Assembly: GCF_003431975.1 (NCBI RefSeq)
Contig: NZ_CP027116.1
Span: 124,001 to 188,000 of the forward strand
Direction: 5' to 3'
Origin: Bacillus pumilus
GTDB lineage: Bacteria > Bacillota > Bacilli > Bacillales > Bacillaceae
Length of the DNA stretch: 64,000 bases
A model generated the notes under the pieces. The model was not told the origin of the DNA. It did not search any database and saw only the letters and a program-made list of their open reading frames with translations. Position numbers and translations under genes: made by a program. Below are positions 62,354 through 64,000 of the stretch, piece after piece. How positions within the stretch are numbered: position 1 is the stretch's first letter; each line of letters starts with the position of its first letter.

Positions 62354-63755
62354 GATTTTAAATAATCGCTGGGCCGTTAAGCTTCTTGCATTGGTCTTCG
62401 CTTTATTGCTGTATGGTGCAGTCAATTCAGCGCAAGCGCCCACGCCGAAAAAAATCGGTGAATCCTTTTTCCCAACATCGACGACAGATGAAGCAACCTT
62501 AACCGACATTCCTGTTAAAGCATATTATGATGACGAGAAGTACGTCGTCACTGGTGTGCCGCAAACAGTCAATGTGACGATTAAAGGATCAACGAGTGCT
62601 GTGAAAACAGCAAGACAAACAAAGAATTTTGAAATATACGCAGATATGCAGAATTTATCGACAGGTACACATAAAGTGGAGCTGAAGGCAAGAGATGTAT
62701 CTAAGGGACTCACATTATCGATTAATCCGTCTGTTACGACTGTGACGATACAAGAAAAAACAACAGCAGAATTTCCTGTTGAAACTGAATTTTATAATCA
62801 AAATAAAATCAAAGACGGCTATTCACCAGAGCAGCCTATTGTGAATCCGAAAAAGGTTACAGTCACTGGATCAAAGGATGTTATCGACAAAATTTCTGTC
62901 ATTAAAGCCTTTGTGAACTTAGAGGATGTTGATCAGCAAATTGAGAAGGAAGCGAAGCTCACTGTGTATGATAGCAGCGGGAATGAGCTGCCAGTCGAAG
63001 TGAGTCCGTCTGTGGTGGATATAACAGTACCCATCTCGAGTCCAAGCAAAAAGGTTCCGTTTAAAATTGAGCGGACGGGCAGCTTACCGGACGGAATCAG
63101 TATCTCAAGCATTGAGACAAGCCCGAGTGAAGTCACCGTGTACGGATCTCAAAAGGTGCTGGATTCACTAGATTTTATTGATGGCGTTAAGCTGGACCTA
63201 AGCAAGATCAAAGATGACACTGAGATTGATGCTGACATTCCCCTGCCAGATGGTGTGAAAAAGGCATCGCCCGAAGCAGTCAAGATCAAAGTGAAGGTTG
63301 CAACAGCTCAGGAAAAAAAGATCGATAATGTACCGATTTCTGTCGTGGGTCTGAGCAAGGATCTCACCTCTAATTTTGTGAGCCCATCTTCAGGACGGCT
63401 TACGTTAACAGCAAAAGGATCGAAAAGTGCAATTGATAAACTGAAGGCTTCAGATCTTGAAGCCTATATCAATGTGGGGGACTTGAACGAAGGAACACAT
63501 GAGGTCAAAGTTCAAGTGAACGGTCCTCAAAATGTGACGTGGACATTGTCGAGATCAAAGGTCAAAGTGAAACTAACTTCTACTGATACAGAAGATCAGC
63601 CGGCGTCAACGAATGATCGGAAGGATCAATCCTCCGATGATGATGATCAGGATGAGAAGAGTAAAGAAGAATCCAAGCAAGATAAAGCAAAGACAGAATC
63701 AAGTCAAAGACAGCGGGTCAAAGAAGATAAAAAAGAGGACGAAGCGTCCTCTTGA
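62346..63755 (+). CDS. cdaR: CdaA regulatory protein CdaR (YbbR domains)
   Basis: Modulates CdaA activity from outside the membrane. It has 469 residues from ATG 62346, after TGGAGGGGCA inside cdaA. One N-terminal membrane helix (about 10-28) precedes four tandem YbbR domains spanning roughly residues 45-405, each with a VTVxGSxxxxxxxD-like core. The last 50 residues are a low-complexity Asp/Glu/Lys/Ser tail. It lies between cdaA and glmM. Confidence 0.93.
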   Translation: MDKILNNRWAVKLLALVFALLLYGAVNSAQAPTPKKIGESFFPTSTTDEATLTDIPVKAYYDDEKYVVTGVPQTVNVTIKGSTSAVKTARQTKNFEIYADMQNLSTGTHKVELKARDVSKGLTLSINPSVTTVTIQEKTTAEFPVETEFYNQNKIKDGYSPEQPIVNPKKVTVTGSKDVIDKISVIKAFVNLEDVDQQIEKEAKLTVYDSSGNELPVEVSPSVVDITVPISSPSKKVPFKIERTGSLPDGISISSIETSPSEVTVYGSQKVLDSLDFIDGVKLDLSKIKDDTEIDADIPLPDGVKKASPEAVKIKVKVATAQEKKIDNVPISVVGLSKDLTSNFVSPSSGRLTLTAKGSKSAIDKLKASDLEAYINVGDLNEGTHEVKVQVNGPQNVTWTLSRSKVKVKLTSTDTEDQPASTNDRKDQSSDDDDQDEKSKEESKQDKAKTESSQRQRVKEDKKEDEASS

Positions 63756-63780
63756 ATGGTAAAAAAGGAGCGATTGAAAC

Positions 63781-64000
63781 ATGGGCAAGTACTTTGGAAC
63801 TGATGGTGTAAGGGGTGTGGCGAATAGCGAATTAACGCCAGAGCTCGCATTTAAAATTGGGAGATTTGGCGGCTATGTGCTCACGAAGGATAAAGAACGT
63901 CCAAAGGTACTCGTTGGACGAGACACACGTGTTTCCGGTCATATGTTAGAAGGAGCGCTCGTTGCAGGCTTACTTTCAATTGGGGCTGAAGTGATGCGTT
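63781..64000 (+). CDS. glmM: Phosphoglucosamine mutase, N-terminal part
   Basis: Converts glucosamine-6-P to glucosamine-1-P for UDP-GlcNAc and peptidoglycan synthesis. Only the first 73 codons are in the window. [18 protein letters not shown] and [18 protein letters not shown] are diagnostic of GlmM; the active-site phosphoserine lies beyond the edge. The ATG follows AAAAAGGAG. GlmM is known to bind and inhibit CdaA, consistent with the shared operon. Confidence 0.95.
   Translation, partial: MGKYFGTDGVRGVANSELTPELAFKIGRFGGYVLTKDKERPKVLVGRDTRVSGHMLEGALVAGLLSIGAEVMR

Overview
The window is a chromosomal segment of a Bacillus of the B. pumilus / safensis / altitudinis group. The 16S rRNA gene carries the variable-region sequence typical of that group, nearly every protein is recognisably close to its B. 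subtilis counterpart, and gene order follows the B. subtilis rplL-to-glmM region. Species cannot be fixed from this alone. The window opens inside rplL and closes inside glmM.

Region 1 (1-33.9 kb) is the rpoBC, str, S10, spc and alpha supercluster. It holds the RNA polymerase beta, beta-prime and alpha subunits, S12, S7, EF-G and EF-Tu. These are followed by ybaC, 27 consecutive ribosomal protein genes interleaved with secY, adk, map and infA, then the energy-coupling factor module ecfA1-ecfA2-ecfT, truA, and rplM-rpsI. All are on the plus strand with strong Shine-Dalgarno sites and short or overlapping junctions. Several spacers carry promoters and long stem-loops (upstream of rpoB, rplGB, rpsG, tuf, rpsJ, rpoA and rplM). 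Between map and infA lies a decayed KOW-domain RNA-binding protein gene with at least four frameshifts.

Region 2 (34-37.7 kb) is a small accessory patch: two GNAT acetyltransferases, an amidohydrolase, a class A beta-lactamase-like serine hydrolase broken by an in-frame TAG, and an unknown lipoprotein. Region 3 (37.8-42.3 kb) is a sporulation and germination block: ybaK, cwlD, salA, gerD, kbaA and pdaB, with candidate sigma-E and sigma-G promoters. The predicted PdaB has Asn where the deacetylase motif normally has the catalytic Asp.

Region 4 (42.3-47.7 kb) is a complete rrn operon with two promoters, processing stems, 16S, 23S, 5S, tRNA-Asn and tRNA-Thr. Region 5 (48-50.5 kb) has a SulP anion transporter and a BASS-family transporter. 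Region 6 (50.5-58.3 kb, minus strand) is the cell-wall recycling operon murQ-murR-murP-amiE-nagZ-namZ. NamZ, NagZ and AmiE trim muropeptides outside the membrane, MurP imports and phosphorylates MurNAc, MurQ cleaves the ether, and MurR regulates. A perfect 12-bp inverted repeat overlaps the murQ -35 box.

Region 7 (58.4-64 kb) holds a five-tRNA cluster (Glu, Val, Thr, Tyr, Gln), the arginase gene rocF, sigW-rsiW with a textbook sigma-W promoter, and cdaA-cdaR-glmM, which links c-di-AMP synthesis to peptidoglycan precursor supply. I saw no CRISPR array, insertion sequence, prophage or defence system. The most interesting signals are regulatory structures and decaying genes rather than a new multi-gene system.
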